A stretch of DNA of 64,000 bases from RPQJ01 sp052035645 (GTDB lineage: Bacteria > Pseudomonadota > Gammaproteobacteria > Steroidobacterales > Steroidobacteraceae), in contig JBPOHK010000004.1 in NCBI GenBank assembly GCA_052035645.1, positions 1 to 64,000 of the forward strand, given 5' to 3'. A model generated the notes under the pieces. That model saw nothing but the letters and a program-made list of their open reading frames with translations. It ran no database searches and was not told the DNA's origin. Positions within the stretch are counted from its first letter, which is position 1, and the number at the start of each line of letters is the position of its first letter. This document shows positions 23,873 to 33,000 of the stretch, one piece after another. The translations under genes were made by a program, and so were the position numbers.

Positions 23873-26161
23873 CTACGGGTCCTGCCACAGACGGTGATGC
23901 GCCACTCGCCACAGGCGCGGCTCGCCCAGCGGCTGCCCGGGCCGCGCGACGAATTCCACGGCGCCCCCGGAACCGGTGCTCGCCGTCCGGGCGCCGGCGT
24001 CGCTCCAGCGCTGCACGACGCTGCGGGCCGGAAAACCCCAGCGATTGCGATGGCCGGCTGCGAATACGACCCACTGCGGCCGCGTGGCCTGCACGAACGC
24101 CTCGCTGGAGGAACTGCGGCTGCCGTGGTGCGGGGCGACCAGCACGTCGACGGGACCGGGCAGTCCTCGCGCCAGCAATTCGGCCTCGGCCAGCGCCTCG
24201 ATGTCCCCGGTGAGCAGGACCCGGTGCTCGCCACTGGTCACGAGCAGCACGCACGAGCTGTCGTTGTCCCGCTCGTGGGCCGTCGTGCCCGGGTGCAGCC
24301 ACTCGAACCGGACGCCGTCCCAGTGCCAGCGCGTCCCGCGCCGGCAGCGCTGGAGCGGGACCGCGGACCCTGCGCCGTCGCGCAGTTCGCCGAGCGACGG
24401 ACCGGCGATCACGCGGCGCACCGGCAGCAGTGCCAGCAGGCTCGCCACGCCCCCCTTGTGATCGTCGTCGTCGTGGCTCGCGGCGAGCACGTCGAGCGCG
24501 CGGATGCCGCGGGCCTGCAGGCAGGGCAGCACGACGAGCTGGCCCGCATCCGCGCCGCTGCGAAACGACGGCCCGGCGTCGAAAAGCAGCGCGTGGCGTC
24601 GAGTCTCGACCACCACGGCGAGCCCCTGCCCCACGTCCAGCACTTCGACGCGGGCGGCTCCGTGCGGCAGACGCTCGGGGCGCCACAGGCACAGCGAGCA
24701 GACGAGGAGCGCGCCGGCGAGACGACCGCGCAGCGGCAACGGCGCGAGCGCCGCGAACACCCCCACGACCAGCACGGCCCAGGCGACGGGCGGGAGGGCG
24801 GCAATGGCCCACGTCGAGGACGACCAGCCGGCGGGGACGGAGAACAGCGGCCAGGTGGTCTCGATGACCCACGCGACGAGGCGCAGCAGCGGGTCGCCGG
24901 CAACCGGCGCGGCCAGCGCGAGCGCAGTGGCGAGCAGCACTGCCGGCACGATCGCGAGCGTGTAGAGCGGCACGGCCGCCAGGTTAACCAGCACGCCCAC
25001 GAGCGAGAGCTGGCCGAAGCTCGCGGCCAGCACGGGCACCAGTCCGATCGTCACCGCGACCTGCACGGCGAGATAGCTGCGCACGACACCGGGTGGTCGC
25101 AGGTGCCCCGTGGTGGCCAGCACGATGGCCGCCACCGCGCCGAACGACAGCCAGAAGCCGGGCGCAAGCAGCGCCAGCGGGTCCATGAGCAGCACGCCAC
25201 CCGCGCAGGCGGCCAGTCCGTCGGCCACGCTGCCGTGGCGCCGGGCGCCGAGCGCGACGGCGGCCAGTCCGATCATGAGCAGCGTGCGCTGCGTGGGCAC
25301 CGACCAGCCGGCGAGCAGGCTGTAGGCGACCGCCGCGAGCGTGCCGGCGAGGACGGCGGCGTCGCGCCTCGCGCCGGTGGCGCCGTGCCGCTGGCGCCAG
25401 CGCTGCACGGCAGCGCCGCCCCACGCGGCGATGGCGGCGACCATGGCGATGTGCAGGCCCGAGATGGCCATCAGGTGGCTCGCGCCGGTGCGGGCCAGCT
25501 GTCGCCACTGCTCGCGGCTCAGCGCGTCCTGCAGCCCGACCGACAGCCCGGCGACGATCCCGGCCGCCGGCCGCTCGCCCAGCGCGCGCCGCACGGCGGC
25601 GGCCGCCGCATCGCGCGCGACCAGCACCGGGCGACGCCAGCACTCGCCGACGTCGCGACCGAGCCGGCGCGCCGAGCGCACGTAGCCGCTCGCGCCGATG
25701 TCCTCGCGCAGCATCCGCGCGTCGTTGTCCGAGCCGCCGGGATTGGCGAAGCCGCGCGGCCGCCGCAGCTTCACCTCGAGTTCGAGCCGTTCGGCGGCAC
25801 GCGGCCGGAAGGCGGCGTCGTACCAGCTCAGCTCGAGGGTGCCCGGCAGTTCCGGATCGTCGGGCGCGAAGCGCCACCTCATGAGCGCCTCCGTGCCCTG
25901 CGGCACCGAGACCACGACCCCGCGGGTCGTCAGCACGCGGCCCTCGAGCGCGGGATCGAGGCGGTCCGCGAGCCGGCCCGTCGTCTGCCACGCCGCCCAG
26001 CCGAAGCCGCAGGCGACGGCAAACGCCACGGGGGAGCGGGCGAGCGTGCCGAGCGCGATCAGCGCGGCGCAGGCAGCCAGCCACGTTCCCGGGGATGGCA
26101 GCTCGGGCAGGAGAACCAGGCAGCCGCAGCCGGCGCCGAAACCCGCGACGAGAGGCCACAC
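23873..26161 (-). CDS. comEC: DNA internalisation-related competence protein ComEC/Rec2
   Basis: ComEC is the inner-membrane channel for single-stranded DNA in natural transformation. The protein (762 residues) has N-terminal membrane segments with a DUF4131-type soluble domain, a Competence domain with many hydrophobic helices (SGLHIAMVAA is characteristic) and a C-terminal metallo-beta-lactamase domain with ASHDDDDHKGG (HxDxDH metal site). A GTG start at 26161 is chosen because GGAGGGAG lies 7 bases upstream. The longer frame from 26224 has no ribosome-binding site and begins directly at a hairpin. No other competence gene is in the window. Confidence 0.92.
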   Translation of the reverse strand: MWPLVAGFGAGCGCLVLLPELPSPGTWLAACAALIALGTLARSPVAFAVACGFGWAAWQTTGRLADRLDPALEGRVLTTRGVVVSVPQGTEALMRWRFAPDDPELPGTLELSWYDAAFRPRAAERLELEVKLRRPRGFANPGGSDNDARMLREDIGASGYVRSARRLGRDVGECWRRPVLVARDAAAAAVRRALGERPAAGIVAGLSVGLQDALSREQWRQLARTGASHLMAISGLHIAMVAAIAAWGGAAVQRWRQRHGATGARRDAAVLAGTLAAVAYSLLAGWSVPTQRTLLMIGLAAVALGARRHGSVADGLAACAGGVLLMDPLALLAPGFWLSFGAVAAIVLATTGHLRPPGVVRSYLAVQVAVTIGLVPVLAASFGQLSLVGVLVNLAAVPLYTLAIVPAVLLATALALAAPVAGDPLLRLVAWVIETTWPLFSVPAGWSSSTWAIAALPPVAWAVLVVGVFAALAPLPLRGRLAGALLVCSLCLWRPERLPHGAARVEVLDVGQGLAVVVETRRHALLFDAGPSFRSGADAGQLVVLPCLQARGIRALDVLAASHDDDDHKGGVASLLALLPVRRVIAGPSLGELRDGAGSAVPLQRCRRGTRWHWDGVRFEWLHPGTTAHERDNDSSCVLLVTSGEHRVLLTGDIEALAEAELLARGLPGPVDVLVAPHHGSRSSSSEAFVQATRPQWVVFAAGHRNRWGFPARSVVQRWSDAGARTASTGSGGAVEFVARPGQPLGEPRLWRVAHHRLWQDP

Positions 26162-26225
26162 TGCACCGCTCCCTCCGTGGAGGGGGACACTGTGCCCGCC
26201 GGCCGGGCCGGCGGCCCGCCGCATT

Positions 26226-26244
26226 TCTGCGCCGTTGGCGCAGA
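26226..26244 (-). repeat. Perfect hairpin between lolD and comEC
   Basis: An 8-bp perfect inverted repeat with a 3-nt loop (minus strand: TCTGCGCC AAC GGCGCAGA) in the 93-bp lolD-comEC gap. No T-run follows, so it is not a standard terminator. It could stabilise the upstream lol mRNA end or tune readthrough into comEC. Confidence 0.6.
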
Positions 26245-26254
26245 TTCGCGGGAC

Positions 26255-26938
26255 TCAGGCGTCGACGAGGCGACCGTCCTGCAGGGTCAGCACGCGCTGC
26301 ATGCGTGCCGCGATCTCGTGCGAGTGCGTGACGAGCACCAGGCTGGTGCCGAGCTCGCGATTGAGCTCCAGCATCAGTTCGAGCACCCCGCGGGCATTGC
26401 GGCCGTCGAGGTTGCCGGTCGGCTCGTCGGCCAGCACCAGTTGCGGCCGCGTCACCAGGGCGCGCGCCACCGCCGCGCGCTGGCGCTCGCCACCCGACAT
26501 CTGCGCCGGCCGGTGCGTGAGGCGCGCGCCGAGTCCGACGCGCTCGAGGAACCAGCGGGCCTCGCGCTCGGCCTCGGCGACGGCCGTGCGCCGCACCAGC
26601 AGCGGCATCGCGACGTTCTCGAGCGCGCTGAACTCGGGCAGCAGGTGGTGGAACTGGTAGACGAAGCCGAGGGCGCGGTTGCGCAGCGTGCCGCGGTCCG
26701 CGTCCGACAGACTCGCGAGCGGCGTGCCGGCGATGCGGACCTCGCCGCCGGACGGCAGGTCGAGCCCGCCGAGGATCTGCAGCAGCGTCGTCTTCCCCGA
26801 GCCGGACTCGCCGATGATGGCGAGCGTCTCGCCGCGTCCGACGCGCAGCTCGACGCCCTTCAGCACCTCGAGCCGCAGCCCGGCCTCCTCGAAGTGCTTG
26901 CTCACGCCGGCGCAACTCAGGACGTCCACGTCACTCAT
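26255..26938 (-). CDS. lolD: Lipoprotein-releasing system ATP-binding protein LolD
   Basis: LolD is the ATPase of the LolCDE complex that extracts outer-membrane lipoproteins from the inner membrane to LolA. The 227-residue protein has Walker A GESGSGKTT, signature MSGGERQRAAVARAL, Walker B LVLADEPTGNLD and the H-loop VLVTHSHEIA. It overlaps the end of lolE by 8 bp. Gene order here is lolC-lolE-lolD, unlike E. coli lolC-lolD-lolE. Confidence 0.96.
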   Translation of the reverse strand: MSDVDVLSCAGVSKHFEEAGLRLEVLKGVELRVGRGETLAIIGESGSGKTTLLQILGGLDLPSGGEVRIAGTPLASLSDADRGTLRNRALGFVYQFHHLLPEFSALENVAMPLLVRRTAVAEAEREARWFLERVGLGARLTHRPAQMSGGERQRAAVARALVTRPQLVLADEPTGNLDGRNARGVLELMLELNRELGTSLVLVTHSHEIAARMQRVLTLQDGRLVDA

Positions 26939-28187
26939 GCCGCAAGGCCCTCGCCGGGTCGGTGGTCGCCGCGCGCCAGGCCGGGTAGACCGTGGACAGG
27001 CAGCAGAGCAGGAAAGCGGTGCCGGCGATCAGCAGCACGTCGCCGCGCTCGACGCGCGCCGGCAGGTCGCTCATCAGGTACACGCTCGCATCCATGAAGC
27101 GGGTGCCGAGCAGTCGCTCGAGCCCGTGCACCAGCGTCTCGAGATTCACGGCGAGCAGCACGCCGAGCGCCACCCCGCCGAGCGTGCCGACCAGCCCGAT
27201 CACCGTGCCCTGGGTCGCGAACACTGCGAGCACGCTCGCCGGCCGCGCGCCCATGGTGCGCAGGATGGCGATGTCCGGCTGCTTGTCCTTCACCGCCATC
27301 ACCAGCGTCGAGACGATGTTGAAGGCCGCGACCGCGACGACCAGCAGCAGGATGAAGAACATCATGCGCTTGGTGAGCTCGATCGAGCGGAAGAAGTTCG
27401 CGTGCTGCTGCGTCCAGTCCTCGATGTAAAGGCCGCCGCCGAGCGCGTCGGCCACCTCGCGCACGGCCTGCGGCGCCTCGAACGGATCGCGCACCCTGAG
27501 CCGCAGCCCGGTCACGTTCTCGCCCAGCCGGAACAGGCGCGAGGCGTCCTGCAGTTGCACGACCGCGAGCGAGGCGTCGATCTCGTACATGCCGGACTCG
27601 AAGATCCCGCCCACGGTGAAGCGCCGCATGCGGGGCACGACGCCGGCCGGCGTCACGGAACCCGCGGCGATCGCGATCACCACCGGGTCGCCGGTCTTCA
27701 CCCCGAGCTTCGCCGCGAGCGCGGAGCCGAGCAGCACCTGGAACGCGCCGGGGCGCAGCGCCGCGAACGAGCCGTCGGTGAGCCGCTCGCCGAGCGCGGA
27801 GACCTCGGGCTCGCGCGCCGGGTCGACGCCCTGCACGGTCGCGGCCTGCGACCGTCCGCCGGCCACGTCGCCGATCAGCAGGGCCTCGCCCTCGACGAAC
27901 GGCGCCACGCCGGCCACCCGCGGGTTGCGCAGGGCCGTCCCGCGCAGCGCCGGCCAGTCGGCGAGGCCGGCCCCGAACGCGGTCACGGTCGCGTGCGAGG
28001 TCACGCTCAGGATGCGCTCGCGCAGCTCGCGCTCGAAGCCGTTCATCACCGACAGCACCACGATCAGCACCGCCACGCCGATCGCCACGCCGAGCATGGA
28101 GATCAGCGAGATGAACGACAGGAAGCGGTTGCCGGTCGAGCGCAGGTAGCGCCGCCCGATCCTCAGCTCGTAGGGCACCGCGGCCAT
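26931..28187 (-). CDS. lolE: Lipoprotein-releasing system permease (LolE/LolC family)
   Basis: The product is 418 residues starting MAAVPYELRIGRRYLRST: an N-terminal transmembrane helix (LISMLGVAIGVAVLIVVLSV), a large periplasmic MacB_PCD domain (about 50-240) and a C-terminal FtsX domain with three helices (around FFILLLVVAVAAFNIVSTLV, VIGLVGTLGGVALGVLLAV and LLIAGTAFLLCCLSTVYP). It pairs with the other permease to form LolCDE. The ATG shares one base with the lolC stop (TGATG). Whether it is LolE or LolC by function cannot be told from order alone; the pair is clear. Confidence 0.92.
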   Translation of the reverse strand: MAAVPYELRIGRRYLRSTGNRFLSFISLISMLGVAIGVAVLIVVLSVMNGFERELRERILSVTSHATVTAFGAGLADWPALRGTALRNPRVAGVAPFVEGEALLIGDVAGGRSQAATVQGVDPAREPEVSALGERLTDGSFAALRPGAFQVLLGSALAAKLGVKTGDPVVIAIAAGSVTPAGVVPRMRRFTVGGIFESGMYEIDASLAVVQLQDASRLFRLGENVTGLRLRVRDPFEAPQAVREVADALGGGLYIEDWTQQHANFFRSIELTKRMMFFILLLVVAVAAFNIVSTLVMAVKDKQPDIAILRTMGARPASVLAVFATQGTVIGLVGTLGGVALGVLLAVNLETLVHGLERLLGTRFMDASVYLMSDLPARVERGDVLLIAGTAFLLCCLSTVYPAWRAATTDPARALRHE

Positions 28188-29434
28188 CACTCGTACCGCA
28201 GCGCTTCGGCCGGCTCGGTCGCGGCGCCCCGGCGCGCCGGGTACAGCGTCGCGAGTACCGTGAGCGCGAACGCCAGCACGACGATCACGACGATCTGGCT
28301 CCAGCGCGGCTCCGAGGGAATGGTGGTGATGTAGTAGACGCTCGGGTCCATGACGTGGAAGCCGAACAGCCGCTCCAGCACCGGCACGATGGTGCCGACG
28401 TTGTACGCGACCAGCACGCCGAGCAGCAGGCCGAGCAGCGTGCCGGTCGCCCCGATCACCACGCCCTGGGTGAAGAACACGCCGACGATGCCGCGCTGCT
28501 CCATGCCGAGCGTGCGCAGGATGGCGATGTCCGCGCGCTTCTCGTTCACGACCATCACCAGCGCCGCCACGATGTTGAAGGCCGCCACCGCGACCACCAG
28601 CATGAGGATCAGGCTCATCATGGTCTTCTCGATGCGGATGGCGCGGAAGTACGCGGCGTGCTGCTGGCTCCAGTCCTGCACCGTGTAACCCGAGCCGGCG
28701 GCCGCGGCCAGCGCCGGGGTCCTGAGCGGCGCGGCCATCACGTCGTCGTACCGCACGCGCAGGCCTTCCGGCAACGCGCCCTGCCCCGCGAGGTCCGCCG
28801 CGTCCGCAAGGTGGACCAGCGCCATCGTGCCGTCGTGGTCCTGCAGCCCGACCTCGAAGATCCCGACCACGGTGAAGGTCTGCAGCATGGGCCGGCCGCC
28901 GGCCGACACGAGGTCGCGGCCCGGCACCATCACCGTCAGCGTCTCGCCGACGTCGGCGCCGAGCTGCCAGGCGAGCACGCGCCCGAGGATCATGCGGCGC
29001 GAGCCGGGCACGAGGTCCGCCAGCCGGCCCGCGAGCAGGTGCTGCTCGATGGTCGAGACCTGCCCTTCCGCGGCCGGATCCAGCCCGTGCAGCAGCGCCG
29101 GCTGCAGGTTGCCGTAGCGGCCGAGCATGGCCTGCACGTCGCGGAACGGCGCGGCCCCCACCACGCCGGGCACCTGCCGCGCGCGCCGTGCGACGGCCGT
29201 CCAGTTCGGCATCCGGCCCTGCGGCCCCTCGACGGTCGCGTGGGCCGTCAGCGAGACGAGCCGGCTGCGCAGCTCGCCCTCGAACCCGTTCATCACCGAG
29301 ATGATGGTGATCAGGGCGGCGACGCCCAGGCACACGCCGAGCATCGACACCCAGGAGATGAACGATACGAAGAACCCCTGGCGGCGGGTCCGGACGTAGC
29401 GCAGGCCGACGAAGATGGGCAGCGGATGGAACAT
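28187..29434 (-). CDS. lolC: Lipoprotein-releasing system permease (LolC/LolE family)
   Basis: The product is 415 residues, the first gene of the lol operon, starting MFHPLPIFVGLRYVRTRRQ. It has the same layout as its neighbour: an N-terminal helix (WVSMLGVCLGVAALITIISV), a MacB_PCD periplasmic domain and a C-terminal FtsX domain (LILMLVVAVAAFNIVAALVM, IGATGTLLGLLLGVLVAYNV, VVLAFALTVLATLYPARR). It is a subunit of the lipoprotein-sorting ABC complex. The 176-bp region upstream separates it from the divergent secreted-protein gene at 29611; no confident minus-strand promoter was identified there. Confidence 0.93.
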   Translation of the reverse strand: MFHPLPIFVGLRYVRTRRQGFFVSFISWVSMLGVCLGVAALITIISVMNGFEGELRSRLVSLTAHATVEGPQGRMPNWTAVARRARQVPGVVGAAPFRDVQAMLGRYGNLQPALLHGLDPAAEGQVSTIEQHLLAGRLADLVPGSRRMILGRVLAWQLGADVGETLTVMVPGRDLVSAGGRPMLQTFTVVGIFEVGLQDHDGTMALVHLADAADLAGQGALPEGLRVRYDDVMAAPLRTPALAAAAGSGYTVQDWSQQHAAYFRAIRIEKTMMSLILMLVVAVAAFNIVAALVMVVNEKRADIAILRTLGMEQRGIVGVFFTQGVVIGATGTLLGLLLGVLVAYNVGTIVPVLERLFGFHVMDPSVYYITTIPSEPRWSQIVVIVVLAFALTVLATLYPARRGAATEPAEALRYE

Positions 29435-29571
29435 GCGGGGTCCGACGAAGTGGCGGCAAGGCTACCTGCCCCGGGCACGCTTTGCACGCCGCGGCCGACG
29501 CCCCGCTCCGGCGACGTTAGTGAACTGCGACAAGGAATTACCGGCCCGTCCTCACCGCGCCCGGAGGCCGG

Positions 29572-29580
29572 TGCTATAGT
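29572..29580 (+). promoter_or_regulatory. Extended -10 promoter element
   Basis: TGCTATAGT: a TATAGT -10 box (5 of 6) with the TGN extension, 31 bases before the ATG at 29611. No -35 match at the right distance, as is typical of extended -10 promoters. The gene's ribosome-binding site GAAGGAGAGG follows. Confidence 0.5.
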
Positions 29581-29610
29581 CCCAGAGGCGTCCGAAGGAG
29601 AGGTCCAGAC

Positions 29611-29898
29611 ATGCGCAAGACCCTGTTGGCAGTGTGCGCGGCGGCGCTCGGCGGCGGCCTCGTCCCGGCGCAGGCACAGACCCTGCAGATGACGGAGCCC
29701 GCGGCGGCCCAGGCCACCGTGGCCGTGCCCGACCGCGGAATGTCCAAGGCCCAGGTCGAAGCGAGCTATGGCGCCCCGAGCGACAAGATCGCTGCCGTCG
29801 GCCAGCCGCCGATCAGCCGCTGGGTGTATCCCGGCTTCACCGTGTATTTCGAGTACGACCACGTCGTCCACGCGGTGCTCACGCCCGGCGGACGCTGA
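29611..29898 (+). CDS. Small exported SmpA/OmlA-like protein
   Basis: The product is 95 residues: a signal peptide (about 1-23, ending AQA) followed by a small domain with the pattern GMSKAQVEASYGAPS then PPISRWVYPGFTVYFEYDHV. This helix-strand pattern (GMxxxQVxxxxGxP, then W.Y...VYF....V) is the core of the SmpA/OmlA (BamE-like) fold. There is no lipobox Cys, so it is periplasmic rather than a lipoprotein. BamE itself assists outer-membrane protein assembly; this protein is too short and too different to claim that role. The ribosome-binding site is strong. Confidence 0.7.
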   Translation: MRKTLLAVCAAALGGGLVPAQAQTLQMTEPAAAQATVAVPDRGMSKAQVEASYGAPSDKIAAVGQPPISRWVYPGFTVYFEYDHVVHAVLTPGGR

Positions 29899-29961
29899 GC
29901 GCCGCCCCTTCCCGCTCGTGGCGGGCCGGGGAGTTCGCTAGACTTGCCATTCCGACACCTC

Positions 29962-29985
29962 AGGCCAGATCTCATGATCTGGCCT
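29962..29985. repeat. Perfect inverted repeat upstream of mfd
   Basis: AGGCCAGATC-TCAT-GATCTGGCCT: a 10-bp perfect stem with a 4-base loop, 64 bp after the stop of the small secreted gene and 18 bp before the mfd ATG. An AT-rich stretch (TAAGCTATTGTTTTTAAA) follows, but the T-run begins 9 bp after the stem, too far for a standard intrinsic terminator. It could be a terminator variant, an operator for a dimeric repressor or an mRNA hairpin near the mfd ribosome-binding region. Confidence 0.7.
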
Positions 29986-30003
29986 TAAGCTATTGTTTTT
30001 AAA

Positions 30004-33000
30004 ATGCAAGTATTTGACGTGCTGCCCGGTCCCGGGCGCCCAGGGCTGCGTTGGACCGGACTCGCCGGCGCCGCCGCCGCGATCCATCTCGCCCAGGCCG
30101 CCCGGCACGCCGCCGGACCGCTGCTGGTGCTCGCGGCCGACGCGGCCGCCGCGGCCCAGCTGGAACAGGAGTTGCGCTTCTTCGCGCCCGCCGACCTGCC
30201 CGTGCTGCCGTTCCCGGGCTACGAGACGCTGCCGTACGACCAGTTCGCCCCGCACCCCGACATCGTGTCGCAGCGCCTGCGGGCGCTGGCCCGCCTGCCC
30301 TCCCTGCGCGCCGGCCTCGTGCTCACGGACCTCGCCACGGCGCTGCAGCGCCTGCCGCCGCGCGCTTTCGTCGACGGCCACGCGCTCAGCCTGCGCGTCG
30401 GCGAGGAGCTCGATCTCGAGTCCTTCCGGCTGCGCCTGACCGCCGCCGGCTACGCGAGCATGCCGCAGGTGGGCGAGCCGGGCGAGTTCGCGATCCGCGG
30501 CTCGCTCTTCGACATCTTCCCGATGGGCGCCGAGGCGCCGCTGCGCATCGACCTGTTCGACCGGCAGATCGACAGCATCCGCAGCTTCGACCCGGAGACC
30601 CAGCGCTCGAGCGAACGGCTGCAGCGACTCGACCTGCTGCCGGCGCGCGAGTTCAGCCTCTCGCCCGAGTCCATCCGCGACTTCCGTCGCCGCTTCCGCA
30701 CGCGTTTCGAGGGCGACCTGACGCGCATGCCCGTGTACCGCGACGTGGGCGACGGCCTCGCGCCGGCCGGCATCGAGTACTTCCTGCCGCTGTTCTTCGC
30801 GGACACCGCGACGCTGTTCGACTACCTGCCGGCGGCCGCGACGGTCGTCCTGCCCGGCGAGCACGGCCGGGCACTCGCAGCGGCCTGGCAGACCCTCGAG
30901 GAGCGTCACGAGGAGCGCCGCTACGACATCGAGCACCCCGTGCTCCGGCCGACGGAGCTGTGCGTGCCGCCGGAGGAGTGGTTCGCCGCCGCGACGGCCC
31001 GGCCGCACGTCGTACTCGGCGCGGCGGCCGGCGACGCCGCGACCGGCGCCCTGCCCGCGATCGACCTCGGCGCACGCGAAGCACCCTCCGCCCGCCTGGA
31101 CCAGCGCCGCGCCGAGACGCTCGACGACTTCGCCCGCCAGCTCGAGACGGACGCCGGGCGCGTGCTGATCGCGGCCGAGTCGCCGGGACGGCGCGAACTG
31201 CTGCTCGAGCTGCTGCGTCCGCGCGGCGTGTCGCCGAAGGCCTACCCGGGCTGGCACGAGTTCCTCGCCGGCGACGCGCGCCTCGGCATCACCGTCGCTC
31301 CGCTCTCCTCCGGCGTGGCGCTCGCCGATCCGCCACTCACGATCTACGCCGAGGAGCAGCTCTTCGGCGAGCGCGTGCGCCAGGAGCGGCGGCGGCGGCG
31401 CTCGGATCGCGACCCGGCCCGGATCATCCAGCAGCTCGCCGACCTGCGCCCCGGGGCACCGGTGGTGCACGAGGACTACGGCGTCGGACGCTACGTCGGG
31501 CTCACGACCATGGAGGCCGGCGGCATGCCGGCCGAGTTCCTGCTCATCGAGTACGCCGAGGGCGACAAGCTGTACGTGCCCGTGCAGTCGCTCGAGCGCA
31601 TCAGCCGGTACACGGGCGCGCCGGCCGAGACGGCGCCGCTGCACAAGCTCGGCGGCGACCAGTGGAGCAAGGCACGCGCCCGCGCCGCCGCGCGCATCCG
31701 CGACGCCGCGGCCGAGCTGCTCGACATCTACGCCAGGCGCGCCGCCCGGCAGGGTCACGCCTTCGCGCTCGACGAGGCGCAGCTGCGGGCGTTCGAGGCG
31801 GGGTTCCCCTTCGAGGAGACGCCCGACCAGGCCGCGGCGATCGCCGCGGTGATCGAGGACCTGCGGTCCACGCGGCCGATGGACCGCGTCGTGTGCGGCG
31901 ACGTCGGCTTCGGCAAGACCGAGGTGGCGCTGCGCGCCGCCTTCGTCGCGGTGCAGGGCGGCCGCCAGGTGGCCGTGCTGGTGCCGACCACGCTGCTGGC
32001 GCAGCAGCACTACCAGACCTTCGTCGACCGCTTCGCCGACTGGCCGGTCAAGGTCGAGCTGCTCTCCCGCTTCCGCGGCGAGGCGCAGGCGAAGCAGGCG
32101 CTCGCCGGCCTCGCCGAAGGCAAGGTCGACGTGGTCGTCGGCACGCACCGACTGCTGCAGCCCGGCGTGCGGTTCCGGGATCTGGGCCTCGTCATCATCG
32201 ACGAGGAGCACCGCTTCGGCGTCAAGGACAAGGAGAAGCTGAAGGCGCTGCGCGCCGAGGTGGACGTGCTCACCCTCACCGCGACCCCGATCCCGCGCAC
32301 GCTCAACATGGCGCTCGGCGGCCTGCGCGACCTGAGCCTGATCGCGACACCGCCGGCCGCGCGCCTGTCCATCAAGACATTCGTCAGCGAGTGGAACGCG
32401 CCGACCATCCGCGAGGCGTTCCTGCGCGAGCTGCGCCGCGGCGGCCAGGTCTATTTCGTGCACAACAGCGTCGACACCATCGAGAAGACCGCGCAGTCGC
32501 TCGCCGAGCTGGTGCCGGAGGCCCGCATCGTGATCGGCCACGGCCAGATGCGCGAACGCGACCTCGAGCAGGTGATGCTCGACTTCTACCACAAGCGGGC
32601 GAACGTCCTGCTGTGCACGACCATCATCGAGAGCGGCATCGACGTGCCGACGGCGAACACCATCATCATCGACCGCGCCGACCGCTTCGGCCTCGCGCAG
32701 CTGCACCAGCTGCGCGGCCGCGTCGGACGCTCCCACCACCAGGCGTACGCGTACCTGGTGACGCCGCCGAAGAACGCGATGACCACCGACGCCGTGAAGC
32801 GCCTGGAGGCGCTCGAGTCGCTGGAGGACCTCGGGGCCGGCTTCGTGCTCGCGACCCACGACCTCGAGATCCGCGGCGCCGGCGAGCTGCTGGGCGACGA
32901 GCAGAGCGGCCAGATCCAGGAGATCGGCTTCGCGCTCTACATGGAGCTGCTCGAGCGCGCGGTGAAGGCGATGCAGGCGGGCAGGCGCCCCGAGCTCGAG

